Positions 33,532 to 40,834 of a DNA stretch of 40,834 nucleotides are shown in pieces. Each line of letters begins with the position of its first letter. The stretch's first letter is position 1. Source of the stretch: JANQGH01 sp039177555 (lineage in GTDB: Bacteria > Pseudomonadota > Alphaproteobacteria > DSM-16000 > Inquilinaceae); contig JBCDFV010000038.1 in assembly GCA_039177555.1 (NCBI GenBank), positions 1 through 40,834 of the forward strand, given 5' to 3'. The notes under the pieces were generated by a model that made no database searches, was not told the DNA's origin, and saw nothing but the letters and a program-made list of their open reading frames with translations. A program made the translations under genes and the position numbers.

Positions 33532-34442
33532 TGGCCGTCCCGACCAACGGTTCCGCGCCGGCGAACGTGGAAGAGGCGGTCCCGGCCGCCACCATCTCCA
33601 ACGCCTACAAGAACTGGTACCGGTTCAGCCGCAACCCCACGGCCGTGATCGGCGCCGTCATCGTCCTGATCGTGATCGCGTGCGCCCTGTTTGCGCCCTG
33701 GATCGCGCCCTATCCGGAACAGGTCGACAACTTCGTCGATTTCCGTGCCCGGCACCTGCCGCCATCCTGGGATCATTGGTTCGGCACCGACAATGTCGGG
33801 CGCGACGTGCTGACACGGGTGATCTACGGCTACCGTATCTCGCTCTTGCTGGTCGTGGTGGTGCTGGGCCTGTCGATCCCGTTCGGCGTCATGCTGGGCC
33901 TGATGGCCGGTTACTTCGGCGGCTGGGTCGAGATCGTGATCATGCGGCTGACCGATATCGCGCTGGCCATCCCGCCGCTGGTCATGGCGCTGGCGATCAC
34001 GGCCGTTCTGTCGCCGAACCTGATGAACGCCATGATCGCCATTTCGGTGCTGTGGTGGACCTGGCATACGCGCCTGATCTATTCGATCACCCGAACGCTG
34101 AAGACGCAGGAGTTCGTCGAGGCGGCGGAGATCCTGGGCGCCAGCAAGGTCCACATCCTGTTCAAGGAACTGCTGCCCAACTGCGTCTCGGCGATTTCGG
34201 TGAAGGCGACGCTGGATGCCGGCTTCGTCATCCTGATCGGCGCCTCGCTCAGCTTCCTCGGTCTCGGGGTACAGCCGCCGACGCCGGACCTCGGCACCAT
34301 GGTCGCCACGGGTGCCGACTATTTGCCGGACCGGTGGTGGCAGTCCGTCATGCCGGGCATGGCCATCCTGTTCGCGATCCTTGGCTTCAACCTGCTCGGC
34401 GACGGTTTGCGCGACATGTTCGATGTGGAGGATGTGCGATGA
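33531..34442 (+). CDS. dppC: ABC importer permease, DppC type
   Basis: A 303-residue permease. The N-terminal cytoplasmic stretch and first membrane segment (NWYRFSRNPTAVIGAVIVLIVIACALFAPWIAPYP), then HWFGTDNVGRDVLTRVIYGYRISLLL and the coupling loop EAAEILGASKVHILFKELLPNCVSAI, are typical of DppC/OppC. It overlaps dppB by one base and dppD by four (ATGA), so it is translationally coupled on both sides. Confidence 0.93.
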   Translation: MAVPTNGSAPANVEEAVPAATISNAYKNWYRFSRNPTAVIGAVIVLIVIACALFAPWIAPYPEQVDNFVDFRARHLPPSWDHWFGTDNVGRDVLTRVIYGYRISLLLVVVVLGLSIPFGVMLGLMAGYFGGWVEIVIMRLTDIALAIPPLVMALAITAVLSPNLMNAMIAISVLWWTWHTRLIYSITRTLKTQEFVEAAEILGASKVHILFKELLPNCVSAISVKATLDAGFVILIGASLSFLGLGVQPPTPDLGTMVATGADYLPDRWWQSVMPGMAILFAILGFNLLGDGLRDMFDVEDVR

Positions 34443-35434
34443 GCGCCCCTCTGCTCGACGTCGCCGGCCTGTCGGTCGATTTCGCGACCTATGGCCGCCA
34501 GGCCCGCGTGCTGGACGGCGTCTCGCTGCAGGTGCGCGCCGGCCCGCACGCAGCCCTGGTTGGCGAGACGGGCTGCGGCAAAAGCGTCACCTTGCGCGCG
34601 ATCATGGGCATTCTGAAAAGCCCGCCGGCCAGTATCGCCGCCGGGTCGATCGGCTTCGACGGTGCCGACCTCCTGACCATGCCGGCACGACAGCGTGACG
34701 GGCTGAAGGGCACGGCCATGTCCATGGTTTTCCAGGACCCGATGACGGCGTTGAACCCGGTCTTCACCATCGGCGACCAGCTTGCCACCATCATCAAATA
34801 CGCCGACCGGCGCATGGGGGTGCGCCGGGACAAGCAGGGCCGCAAACAGCGCGTGATCGAGGTGCTGGACCAGGTGCGCATGCCGGACCCGGAACGCATC
34901 TTCGGCGCCTATCCGATCATGCTGTCCGGCGGCATGCGCCAGCGCATTCTGATCGCCATGGCGCTGTTGAACGAGCCGCGGCTGTTGATCGCGGATGAGC
35001 CGGGTACCGCGCTGGACGTCACCACCCAGGCGGAAATCCTGGCTTTGCTGAACGATCTCGTCGCCGCCCGCTCGCTGGCCTTGTTGATGATCACGCACAA
35101 TCTCGGCGTCGTGCGTGAGATGGCGGACTATGTCTACGTCATGTACGCCGGCACGATCGTCGAACATGGGCCGACCGAGGCCTTGTTCGAACGGCCCAGC
35201 CACCCCTACACGCAAGCGTTGATCGAGTGCGTGCCGAAACTGTCCGGCACGTCGACGTTCAAGGGCATCGACGGCACCATTCCGGACTATGTGGACCCGC
35301 CCGTTGGCTGCCGTTTTCGGCCGAGGTGCCCGTACCGGCATGATGCCTGCTTCGAACGGCCGCCGAACGTTACCGTGGGCGCCAACCATGTCGCCGCATG
35401 CTGGCTGCGTCAGCCGGCGGAGGAGGTGGCGTGA
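34439..35434 (+). CDS. dppD: ABC importer ATPase, DppD type
   Basis: A 331-residue ATPase starting at the ATG that overlaps the dppC stop; the longer in-frame upstream extension is only a shadow of dppC. Walker A GETGCGKS (42-49), signature LSGGMRQR, Walker B LLIADEP followed by GTALD (commonly TTALD), and H-loop ITHN. The C-terminal oligopeptide-transporter domain has clustered cysteines (VGCRFRPRCPYRHDACF and a final AACW), which bind an iron-sulfur cluster in some Dpp ATPases. It overlaps the DppF-type gene by 4 bases. Confidence 0.93.
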   Translation: MSAPLLDVAGLSVDFATYGRQARVLDGVSLQVRAGPHAALVGETGCGKSVTLRAIMGILKSPPASIAAGSIGFDGADLLTMPARQRDGLKGTAMSMVFQDPMTALNPVFTIGDQLATIIKYADRRMGVRRDKQGRKQRVIEVLDQVRMPDPERIFGAYPIMLSGGMRQRILIAMALLNEPRLLIADEPGTALDVTTQAEILALLNDLVAARSLALLMITHNLGVVREMADYVYVMYAGTIVEHGPTEALFERPSHPYTQALIECVPKLSGTSTFKGIDGTIPDYVDPPVGCRFRPRCPYRHDACFERPPNVTVGANHVAACWLRQPAEEVA

Positions 35435-36462
35435 GCGAGACGCCCCTGCTTGAGGTCAGCGGCCTGACCAAGCATTTCCCCATCCGCGGCGGTGTCATCC
35501 AGCAGCGGGTCGGGGCCGTGCGCGCCGTCAATGATGTCAGCTTCGCAATCAAGAAGGGCGAGGTGTTCGGCCTGGCCGGGGAGAGCGGCTCCGGCAAATC
35601 GACCATCGCCCGCATGGTCGTCGGTCTCTATCGGCCGACCGCCGGCACGGTCCATTTCGACGGAAGCGATGTCAGCGGCCTGATCGGCAGCCGCGACTAT
35701 CGCAAGCAAGTCCAGATGGTGTTTCAGAACCCGGGCTCGTCCCTGAACCCGCGCCGCACCATCGCCCAGTCGGTCGCCGTGCCGCTGATCTTTCATGACT
35801 ACCCAAAGGCCAAGATCGCTGACCGTGTGGCAGAGTTGCTGGAGATGGTCGAGCTGCCCCGCTCCTTCGCCATCCGCTATCCGCACGAACTGTCCGGCGG
35901 TCAAAAGCAACGCGTTGCCATCGCTAGGGCCCTGGCGGTCGAACCGCGCCTGATCGTGCTCGACGAGCCGACCTCGGCGCTCGACGTCTCGGTGCAGGCC
36001 AAGATCATCGACCTGCTCGCCGGACTGGCCGGCGAACTGGGCCTGACCTTCCTGTTCATCTCCCACGATCTCAGCCTGATGCGCAATTTCTGCAGCCGCG
36101 TCGGCATTCTCTATCTCGGCCGCCTTGCCGAGACCGGCCCGACCGTCGACGTCTTCGGCTCTCCGGCCCACCCCTACACCCAGGCCCTGATCGGCGCCGT
36201 GCCGGTCGTGTCGGACGAGGAGGCAGCGCTGAAGCCGTCGATCCCGGCCCTGTCCGGCGAGATCCCCAGCCCGTCGCGCATCCCCAAGGGCTGCAGCTTT
36301 CACACGCGCTGCCCGTTCGCGTTCGAGCCCTGCCGTCAGACCGATCCGGTTTTCACCGTGGTCGGCCAGGGCCACGAGGCCCGTTGTCACCTGCTTGAAG
36401 AACGGACGGCCTCCGCCGCAACCGTTCCGGTTTCCCCAGTTGAGAGGAGTGCCCACCCGTGA
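35431..36462 (+). CDS. dppF: ABC importer ATPase, DppF type
   Basis: A 343-residue second ATPase. Walker A GESGSGKS (50-57), signature LSGGQKQR, Walker B RLIVLDEPTSALD, H-loop ISHDL, and the C-terminal GCSFHTRCPFAFEPC cysteine cluster of this family. The GTG at 35431 is chosen because GGAGGAGG lies just before it and GTGA overlaps the dppD stop; an upstream in-frame ATG adds only a glycine-rich stretch. Its TGA overlaps the GTG of the short hyuA gene, tying the importer to the enzymes behind it. Confidence 0.93.
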   Translation: MSETPLLEVSGLTKHFPIRGGVIQQRVGAVRAVNDVSFAIKKGEVFGLAGESGSGKSTIARMVVGLYRPTAGTVHFDGSDVSGLIGSRDYRKQVQMVFQNPGSSLNPRRTIAQSVAVPLIFHDYPKAKIADRVAELLEMVELPRSFAIRYPHELSGGQKQRVAIARALAVEPRLIVLDEPTSALDVSVQAKIIDLLAGLAGELGLTFLFISHDLSLMRNFCSRVGILYLGRLAETGPTVDVFGSPAHPYTQALIGAVPVVSDEEAALKPSIPALSGEIPSPSRIPKGCSFHTRCPFAFEPCRQTDPVFTVVGQGHEARCHLLEERTASAATVPVSPVERSAHP

Positions 36463-38003
36463 TCCGCATCGGTGTAGATGTCGGCGGAACCAATACCGAC
36501 GCCGTCGTCATGGACGGCCAAAAGGTCGTGGCCGGCGTGAAGGCCGCGACCACCCAAGACGTGCTGACCGGCGTCAACAACGCGCTGAAATCGGTGCTGG
36601 CGGAAAGCGGCGTCGCGCCGTCTGCCGTCGATGTCGTCATGATCGGCACGACCCACTTCACCAACGCCGTGGTTCAGCGCCGCGACCTGGCCCAGACCGC
36701 CGCCGTGCGCCTTGGCCTGCCGGCCACCGCCTCGCTGCCGCCGATGGTGGACTGGCCCGAGGATCTGCGCGACGCCATCGGCAACCACCGCTATCTCGCC
36801 CATGGCGGGCACGAGTTCGACGGCAGGCCGATCTCGGCCTTGGACGAGGACGAACTGCGCGGCATCGGCGCGGACATCAAGGCAAAGGGCGTGCGCTCCA
36901 TCGCCATCTCCTCCGTCTTCAGCCCGGTGAATACCGAGGTCGAACAACAGGCCGGCGAGATCTTGAGAACGGCCGTGCCCGACGCCCACATCACGCTGTC
37001 CAGCGATATCGGCCGCATCGGCCTGTTGGAGCGTGAGAACGCGGCGATCATGAATGCCTGCCTGCGCGACCTGTCCGCCCATGTCATCGCGGCGTTCAAG
37101 TCGGCGCTGGCCGATTGCGGCATCACCAGCCGGTTCTTCTTGACCCAGAATGACGGCACCTTGATGGATGCCGCCTTTGCCGAGCGCTTTCCGGTGCTGA
37201 CCTTCGCCAGCGGCCCGACCAATTCCATGCGCGGCGCGGCGTTCCTGTCCGGCGTCGACGAGGCCATCGTGGTCGATATCGGCGGCACCACCAGCGATGT
37301 CGGCGCCCTGCACAAGGGCTTTCCCAGGCCGGCCACGGTCGCGGTCGAGGTCGGCGGGGTGCGCACCAATTTCCGCATGCCGGACGTCTTCTCGATCGGC
37401 CTAGGCGGCGGCTCTCTGGTCGTCGATCAGGAAGGAACGGTGACCGTCGGCCCGCGCTCGGTCGGCTATCGGCTGACGGAGGAAGCGCTGTGCTTCGCCG
37501 GCGAGACGTTGACCGCCACGGACATCGTCGTTGCGGCCGGCAAGGCCGAAATTGGTGATCGCGCCAAGACCAGCCATCTCGACGCCGATCTGGTTGCCCG
37601 CACCCAGACCGAAATCCAGCGCATGCTGGAACTCTCCGTCGAACGCTCCCGCCTGTCGCCGGAGCCTTTGCCCGTGATCGTGGTCGGTGGCGGCAGTATC
37701 CTGGCGGGTGACACAATCGGCACGCTCGAGGTGCTGAAGCCGGCCCACTACGCCGTCGCCAACGCGGTCGGCGCCGCCATCGCCCAGGTCAGCGGCGAGA
37801 TCGATCGGGTGTATTCGCTGGCCAAGATGGGCCGCTCCGACGCGTTGGACGATGCCAAACGCCAGGCCACGGACGCCGCCGTTTCGGCCGGTGCGACGCC
37901 GGAGAGCATCGAGATCGTCGATGTCGAGGACGTGCCGCTGGCCTATCTGCCCGGCAACGCGACCCGCGTACGCGTGAAGGCGGTTGGAGAGTTGCGTGTC
38001 TGA
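36459..38003 (+). CDS. HyuA-family protein, short form
   Basis: A 514-residue hydantoinase/oxoprolinase A protein, about 180 residues shorter than the HyuA at 18390-20465. Both actin-like nucleotide motifs are present (IGVDVGGTNTDAVVM at the N-terminus and VVDIGGTTSDVGAL near residue 270), as are GTTHFTNAVVQRR and GLGGGSLVVD. The C-terminal domain of full-length HyuA is missing, as in the HyuA relatives that travel with DUF917 genes, and no hyuB lies nearby. AGAGGAG precedes the GTG by 9 bases. It overlaps dppF at the start and the first DUF917 gene by 8 bases at the end. It probably activates a ring amide with ATP; the partner is likely a DUF917 protein (inference). Confidence 0.9.
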   Translation: MIRIGVDVGGTNTDAVVMDGQKVVAGVKAATTQDVLTGVNNALKSVLAESGVAPSAVDVVMIGTTHFTNAVVQRRDLAQTAAVRLGLPATASLPPMVDWPEDLRDAIGNHRYLAHGGHEFDGRPISALDEDELRGIGADIKAKGVRSIAISSVFSPVNTEVEQQAGEILRTAVPDAHITLSSDIGRIGLLERENAAIMNACLRDLSAHVIAAFKSALADCGITSRFFLTQNDGTLMDAAFAERFPVLTFASGPTNSMRGAAFLSGVDEAIVVDIGGTTSDVGALHKGFPRPATVAVEVGGVRTNFRMPDVFSIGLGGGSLVVDQEGTVTVGPRSVGYRLTEEALCFAGETLTATDIVVAAGKAEIGDRAKTSHLDADLVARTQTEIQRMLELSVERSRLSPEPLPVIVVGGGSILAGDTIGTLEVLKPAHYAVANAVGAAIAQVSGEIDRVYSLAKMGRSDALDDAKRQATDAAVSAGATPESIEIVDVEDVPLAYLPGNATRVRVKAVGELRV

Positions 38004-39081
38004 CGGATATCCACTTACCGAAGCGGATCTGCCCGCCCTGAGATTAGGCGCTGCCCTGCTGGGCACCGGCGGTGGCGGCAACCCCTACATCGGCATGCTG
38101 CGTACGCGCGAGCTGTTACGTGCCGGTGCCACTGTCAAGGTGCGCTCGCTGGAATCCTTCGAGGATGACGAGCTGATCGGGTCCGTTGGCGGCATCGGCG
38201 CTCCAGTCGTCGGCGTCGAGAAGGTCGAAGAAGGTGAGGAGTGCTTGCGCGCGCTTCGCGCGGTCGAGGACGCGGTCGGTACAAAGGTCTCGGCGCTGAT
38301 CTCCGCAGAAATTGGCGGTGCCAACGCCATGGAGCCGGTGCTGACGGCCGCGCAAGCCGGTGTGCCGGTTGCTGATGGCGACGGTATGGGGAGGGCGTTC
38401 CCCGAGGTCCAGATGACCACCTTCTTCATCTACGGCCAGCAGCCCGAACCCGCCGCGATCGCCGACGAGAAGGGCAACTGCATCGTCTATAAGGACATGG
38501 TCGACATGTATTGGCTGGAGTCATTCGCGCGCAATACGGTCGTCGTGATGGGCGCCGGTGCCGGCTTTGCCACAGCGCCCATGAAGGCCGGTTTCCTGAA
38601 GAAATACGCCGTCCCTGGCACTGTGACCCAGGCCCTCAATATCGGCCGCGCGATCGAGCAAGCCCGCGCCAGCCGCCGCGACGTGTTGGACAAGGTAGCT
38701 GAGGCCTCGGGCGGCAAGATCATCTACACCGGCAAGATCGGCGATGTGCGTCGCGAGCTGAAGGGCGGCTTTGCCATGGGGCATGTCGAACTCGCCGGCG
38801 TCGCCGACCATGCGGGTGAGGCGGGCCGCATCGCCATCCAGAACGAAAACCTGATCTTCTGGCGCGACGGCGCGGTCGAGATCACGGTACCGGACCTGAT
38901 CATGATCCTGGAACTGGACACCGCCGAACCGATCACCACCGAGCTGCTGCGCTATGGCCAGCGCGTGGCCGTCCTGGCCATGCCGGCCCACGAATTGATG
39001 AAAACCGAAGCGGCGCTGAAGGTCGTCGGCCCGGAAGCCTTCGGCTATGCCGACATCGCCTACAAGCCCTTCGCGGCATAA
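37996..39081 (+). CDS. DUF917 family protein 1 (S-methyl-thiohydantoin desulfurase-like)
   Basis: A 361-residue DUF917 protein: LGAALLGTGGGGNPYIGML at the start, GVPVADGDGMGRAFPEVQMTTFFIYG in the middle (about residues 125-150), and ITVPDLIMILELDTAEPITTELLRYGQRVAVLAMPA near the end. The family is linked by name to S-methyl thiohydantoin desulfurase, but the reaction of most members is unproven. The GTG at 37996 is preferred to a TTG at 37984 because GGAGAG lies just before it. It overlaps the short hyuA gene, and the DUF917 paralogue follows after 22 bases. Confidence 0.9.
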   Translation: MSDGYPLTEADLPALRLGAALLGTGGGGNPYIGMLRTRELLRAGATVKVRSLESFEDDELIGSVGGIGAPVVGVEKVEEGEECLRALRAVEDAVGTKVSALISAEIGGANAMEPVLTAAQAGVPVADGDGMGRAFPEVQMTTFFIYGQQPEPAAIADEKGNCIVYKDMVDMYWLESFARNTVVVMGAGAGFATAPMKAGFLKKYAVPGTVTQALNIGRAIEQARASRRDVLDKVAEASGGKIIYTGKIGDVRRELKGGFAMGHVELAGVADHAGEAGRIAIQNENLIFWRDGAVEITVPDLIMILELDTAEPITTELLRYGQRVAVLAMPAHELMKTEAALKVVGPEAFGYADIAYKPFAA

Positions 39082-39103
39082 CAAGACCCAAGAGGAAACC
39101 ACC

Positions 39104-40189
39104 ATGCGCCTCATCGATATCGACGATCTGGACGACATCGCCGTCGGCGGCGCCATTCTGGGCACGGGCGGCGGTGGCGATCCGCATATCGGCAAGCTGA
39201 TGGCCAAGGAGGCGATCCGGCGCAACAGCCCGGTGCGCCTCGTGGACGTCGATCAGGTGCCGGAGGATGGCTGGGTCGTGCCGGTCTGCATGATGGGCGC
39301 GCCGACGGTGATGACTGAAAAGCTGCCCCAGGGCGACGAAATCGTCATCGCCTTCCGCAAGCTGGAACAGCTCATGGGCGTCACCTTCTCGGCCGTGCTG
39401 TGTGGCGAGGCGGGCGGCCTGAACTCCACCACGCCCTTCATCGTCGCCGCCGAGACCGGCCTGCCGCTGGTCGATGGCGATGGCATGGGCCGTGCCTTCC
39501 CCGAACTGCAGATGGTCACCTTCACCCTGCACGGCGTCCACGCCACGCCCATGGTCCTGGCCGACGACAAGGGCAATTCCATCGTGCTCGACACCGTCAG
39601 CAATCAATGGACCGAGCGCCTGGCCAGGGCCGCGACGGTGGAGATGGGCGGCTCCGCGCTGCTCGCCTTCTACCCCATGTCCGGCAAGACCGCCCGCCAC
39701 GCCATCGTGCGCGGTACCCTGGGCCTCGCCGCCGATCTCGGCCGCACCCTGCGCCGCAGCCGCGCCAAGCTGGCCGACCCGGTCATGACCATGCAGGACC
39801 GCCTTGGCGCACTGCCCCTGTTCAAGGGCCGCGTCTTGGACGTGGAGCGCCGCACGGTCGGCGGCTTCGCCCGCGGCGAGGCCACGCTGGAAGGCGTCGA
39901 CGCCCATGCCGGCCAGACCCTTCGCCTGGCCTTCCAAAACGAATTCCTGATCGCCGAACGCGACGGCGAGCCGGTCGTCACCACGCCGGACCTGATCATG
40001 CTGCTCGACATCGATACGGGCGACCCGATTACGACGGAGTCCCTCCGTTTCGGCCTCCGCGTCGCGGCCCTGGCCATGAAATGCGACGACCAATGGCGCA
40101 GCCCGGCAGGCCTCGAACTCGTCGGCCCGCGGTACTTTGGCTATGATCTGGACTATCGGCCGGTGGAGGAGACGTTGGGGGCGGCTTAA
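39104..40189 (+). CDS. DUF917 family protein 2 (paralogue of the preceding gene)
   Basis: A 361-residue DUF917 protein, the same length as its neighbour and aligned with it along the whole chain: GGAILGTGGGGDPHIGKLMA, GLPLVDGDGMGRAFPELQMVTFTLHG and VTTPDLIMLLDIDTGDPITTESLRFGLRVAALAM. The two are clearly diverged (for example NQWTERLARAATVEMGG against MYWLESFARNTVVVMGA), so they are probably different subunits of one complex or act on different substrates, instead of being a recent duplication. The ATG at 39104 is chosen, with AGAGGAAAC upstream. It is the last gene of the importer/HyuA operon. Confidence 0.9.
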   Translation: MRLIDIDDLDDIAVGGAILGTGGGGDPHIGKLMAKEAIRRNSPVRLVDVDQVPEDGWVVPVCMMGAPTVMTEKLPQGDEIVIAFRKLEQLMGVTFSAVLCGEAGGLNSTTPFIVAAETGLPLVDGDGMGRAFPELQMVTFTLHGVHATPMVLADDKGNSIVLDTVSNQWTERLARAATVEMGGSALLAFYPMSGKTARHAIVRGTLGLAADLGRTLRRSRAKLADPVMTMQDRLGALPLFKGRVLDVERRTVGGFARGEATLEGVDAHAGQTLRLAFQNEFLIAERDGEPVVTTPDLIMLLDIDTGDPITTESLRFGLRVAALAMKCDDQWRSPAGLELVGPRYFGYDLDYRPVEETLGAA

Positions 40190-40207
40190 CCCGGCAAGAC
40201 CGCCGGG
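40190..40207 (+). terminator. Hairpin just after the second DUF917 gene
   Basis: CCCGGC-AAGACC-GCCGGG begins at the base after the TAA stop. The perfect 6-bp GC stem has no T-run behind it, so it is a weak or Rho-assisted terminator, or protects the 3' end of the message. Confidence 0.4.
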
Positions 40208-40320
40208 TGGTGTCTGGCCCGAAATGATCGCATGTCCTGAGTGATGCTCCAGACTGTACTTTGACGGGGCAGCAAGGTTTTCCGGATCGCTAAATCAGTA
40301 AAACCAAAAAGACAGTCTGG

Positions 40321-40743
40321 CTAATTTTTATCAAAAATGTACCACTTTGGAGGCGCGCGCCAATGCCTGAGGGCTTTCCACCAAAGCTTGGCCGCCACCT
40401 TGATCTTTTTTTGGCGATAGCGACGGCGTAGAACCCGGATCGGTTCAAGATCTTGGGTTCCGTTCCGCACGGCACAATCAAGTATTCCCTGCGTCCATTG
40501 AAGCCCGGATCTCGACCCCATTCCCGGGCCTATGCATTTCAGGTCTATGCCCTTTGGAAAGGAGTGCGGTATCGGTTTGCCGCTTGCCATAAAACACAGC
40601 ATCGTTCTCGTGCATTTTTCACATCGGCAGCAATTGAGTTCACCGTCGCCGGGCTTGTTGCAGATGCGAAGGTCGTTCAGCACGCTTGGATAGCGGGTCA
40701 GCAGTGCGACTTTTTCGGCTCGATGATACAATCGAATAATATT
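40321..40743 (-). pseudogene. 5'-truncated gene with an NCxRCEKCxRTM motif (PP-loop-like family of glycan loci)
   Basis: The frame is open from just after a TGA (40746-40744) to a TAG at 40321 and encodes about 140 residues with a weak TTG as the only likely start. The segment EKVALLTRYPSVLNDLRICNKPGDGELNCCRCEKCTRTMLCFMASGK matches the C-terminal part of an uncharacterised family, often found in polysaccharide gene regions, with 'LRVCxxxxxxxNCGRCEKCxRTM', where the cysteines probably bind metal. The ~250 residues that normally precede it are absent; an AT-rich repeat tract stands there instead. The GC content is lower than in the rest of the window. The family assignment rests on memory of the motif and needs a search. 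Confidence 0.5.
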
Positions 40744-40834
40744 TCAGGTATAGATATGGATAATAATTATGAGAATAACAATAATGATAACAATAACAAT
40801 AACAATAATAATAGAAGCTCTAATCAATTAACCC
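40740..40834. repeat. AT-rich tract with AAC/AAT trinucleotide repeats
   Basis: About 95 bases of roughly 80% A+T, starting abruptly and running off the right edge. From about 40774 it is an almost pure run of AAY triplets. On the plus strand an ATG at 40756 opens a frame of 26 codons to the window end that reads mostly asparagine (MDNNYENNNNDNNN...), with AGG 8 bases before it. Whether this is a real Asn-rich gene start or simple-sequence DNA cannot be decided here. Confidence 0.7.

Noticed and set aside
33479..34438. In-frame 5' extension of the DppD-type gene
   Set aside because: It overlaps all of dppC in another frame and encodes low-complexity sequence; the ATGA overlap at 34439 is the natural start.
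40774..40834. CRISPR or tRNA-like structure in the AT-rich tail
   Set aside because: The tract is a simple trinucleotide repeat without spacers, stems or an acceptor-like end.

Overview
The window is high-GC DNA (roughly two thirds G+C by eye) with dense, often overlapping genes, many GTG/TTG starts, TRAP, polyamine-type and dipeptide-type importers and hydantoinase/oxoprolinase genes. This suggests a free-living heterotrophic alphaproteobacterium (Rhodospirillales/Rhizobiales-like). That placement is an inference from protein style; no rRNA or other marker gene is present. No tRNA, rRNA or CRISPR array was found.

Layout. Positions 1-138 are the right end of an IS630-family insertion sequence whose tip abuts, and completes the stop codon of, the first host gene. 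From 138 to 22470 lies what looks like one large catabolic island. It holds a flavin monooxygenase (minus) divergent from a TRAP importer (dctPQM, plus). Next is a minus-strand block: a second monooxygenase, an Asp/Glu-racemase or maleate-isomerase-like enzyme, a LysR regulator, a DUF3830 protein and a PotDBCA-type ABC importer. Then come leuC/leuD-type hydro-lyase subunits with a small NTF2-like protein (minus). A GntR/UTRA regulator is divergent from these and precedes a tightly overlapping plus-strand operon: isocitrate-lyase/PEP-mutase-type lyase, HyuB, HyuA, isochorismatase-like hydrolase and FAD dehydrogenase.

The main regulatory observation is an 18-bp inverted repeat, TGTAT-N8-ATACA. 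It is present between monooxygenase 1 and dctP and in front of monooxygenase 2, with a weaker copy (TGTAC-N8-AGACA) between the leuCD operon and the GntR gene. All three overlap plausible -10 boxes. The simplest reading is that the GntR protein controls the whole island, including both transporters and itself. A plausible but unproven scheme is uptake of a carboxylated or N-containing ring compound, flavin hydroxylation or ring opening, ATP-dependent lactam opening by HyuAB, isomerisation and hydration of an unsaturated diacid by the racemase-like and LeuCD-like enzymes, and cleavage by the lyase. The substrate cannot be read from the sequence.

From 22715 to 27353 there are plus-strand housekeeping and signalling genes: an MsbA-type ABC exporter, a YaiI/DUF188 protein, an unusual DUF427-adenylate cyclase fusion and an NTF2-like protein. 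From 27450 to 30489 there are minus-strand envelope and stress genes: an allene-oxide-cyclase-like secreted protein, a small surface-antigen-like protein, a YghU glutathione S-transferase and two lipoproteins. A 379-bp gap (30490-30868) holds a tandem repeat, a perfect 9-bp inverted repeat and a candidate promoter. It leads into a second catabolic operon (30869-40189): a dipeptide-type ABC importer (dppABCDF-like) translationally coupled to a short HyuA and two DUF917 paralogues. The right end (40290-40834) is lower in GC, with a 5'-truncated gene of the NCxRCEKCxRTM type and an AT-rich AAY-repeat tract that runs off the window.
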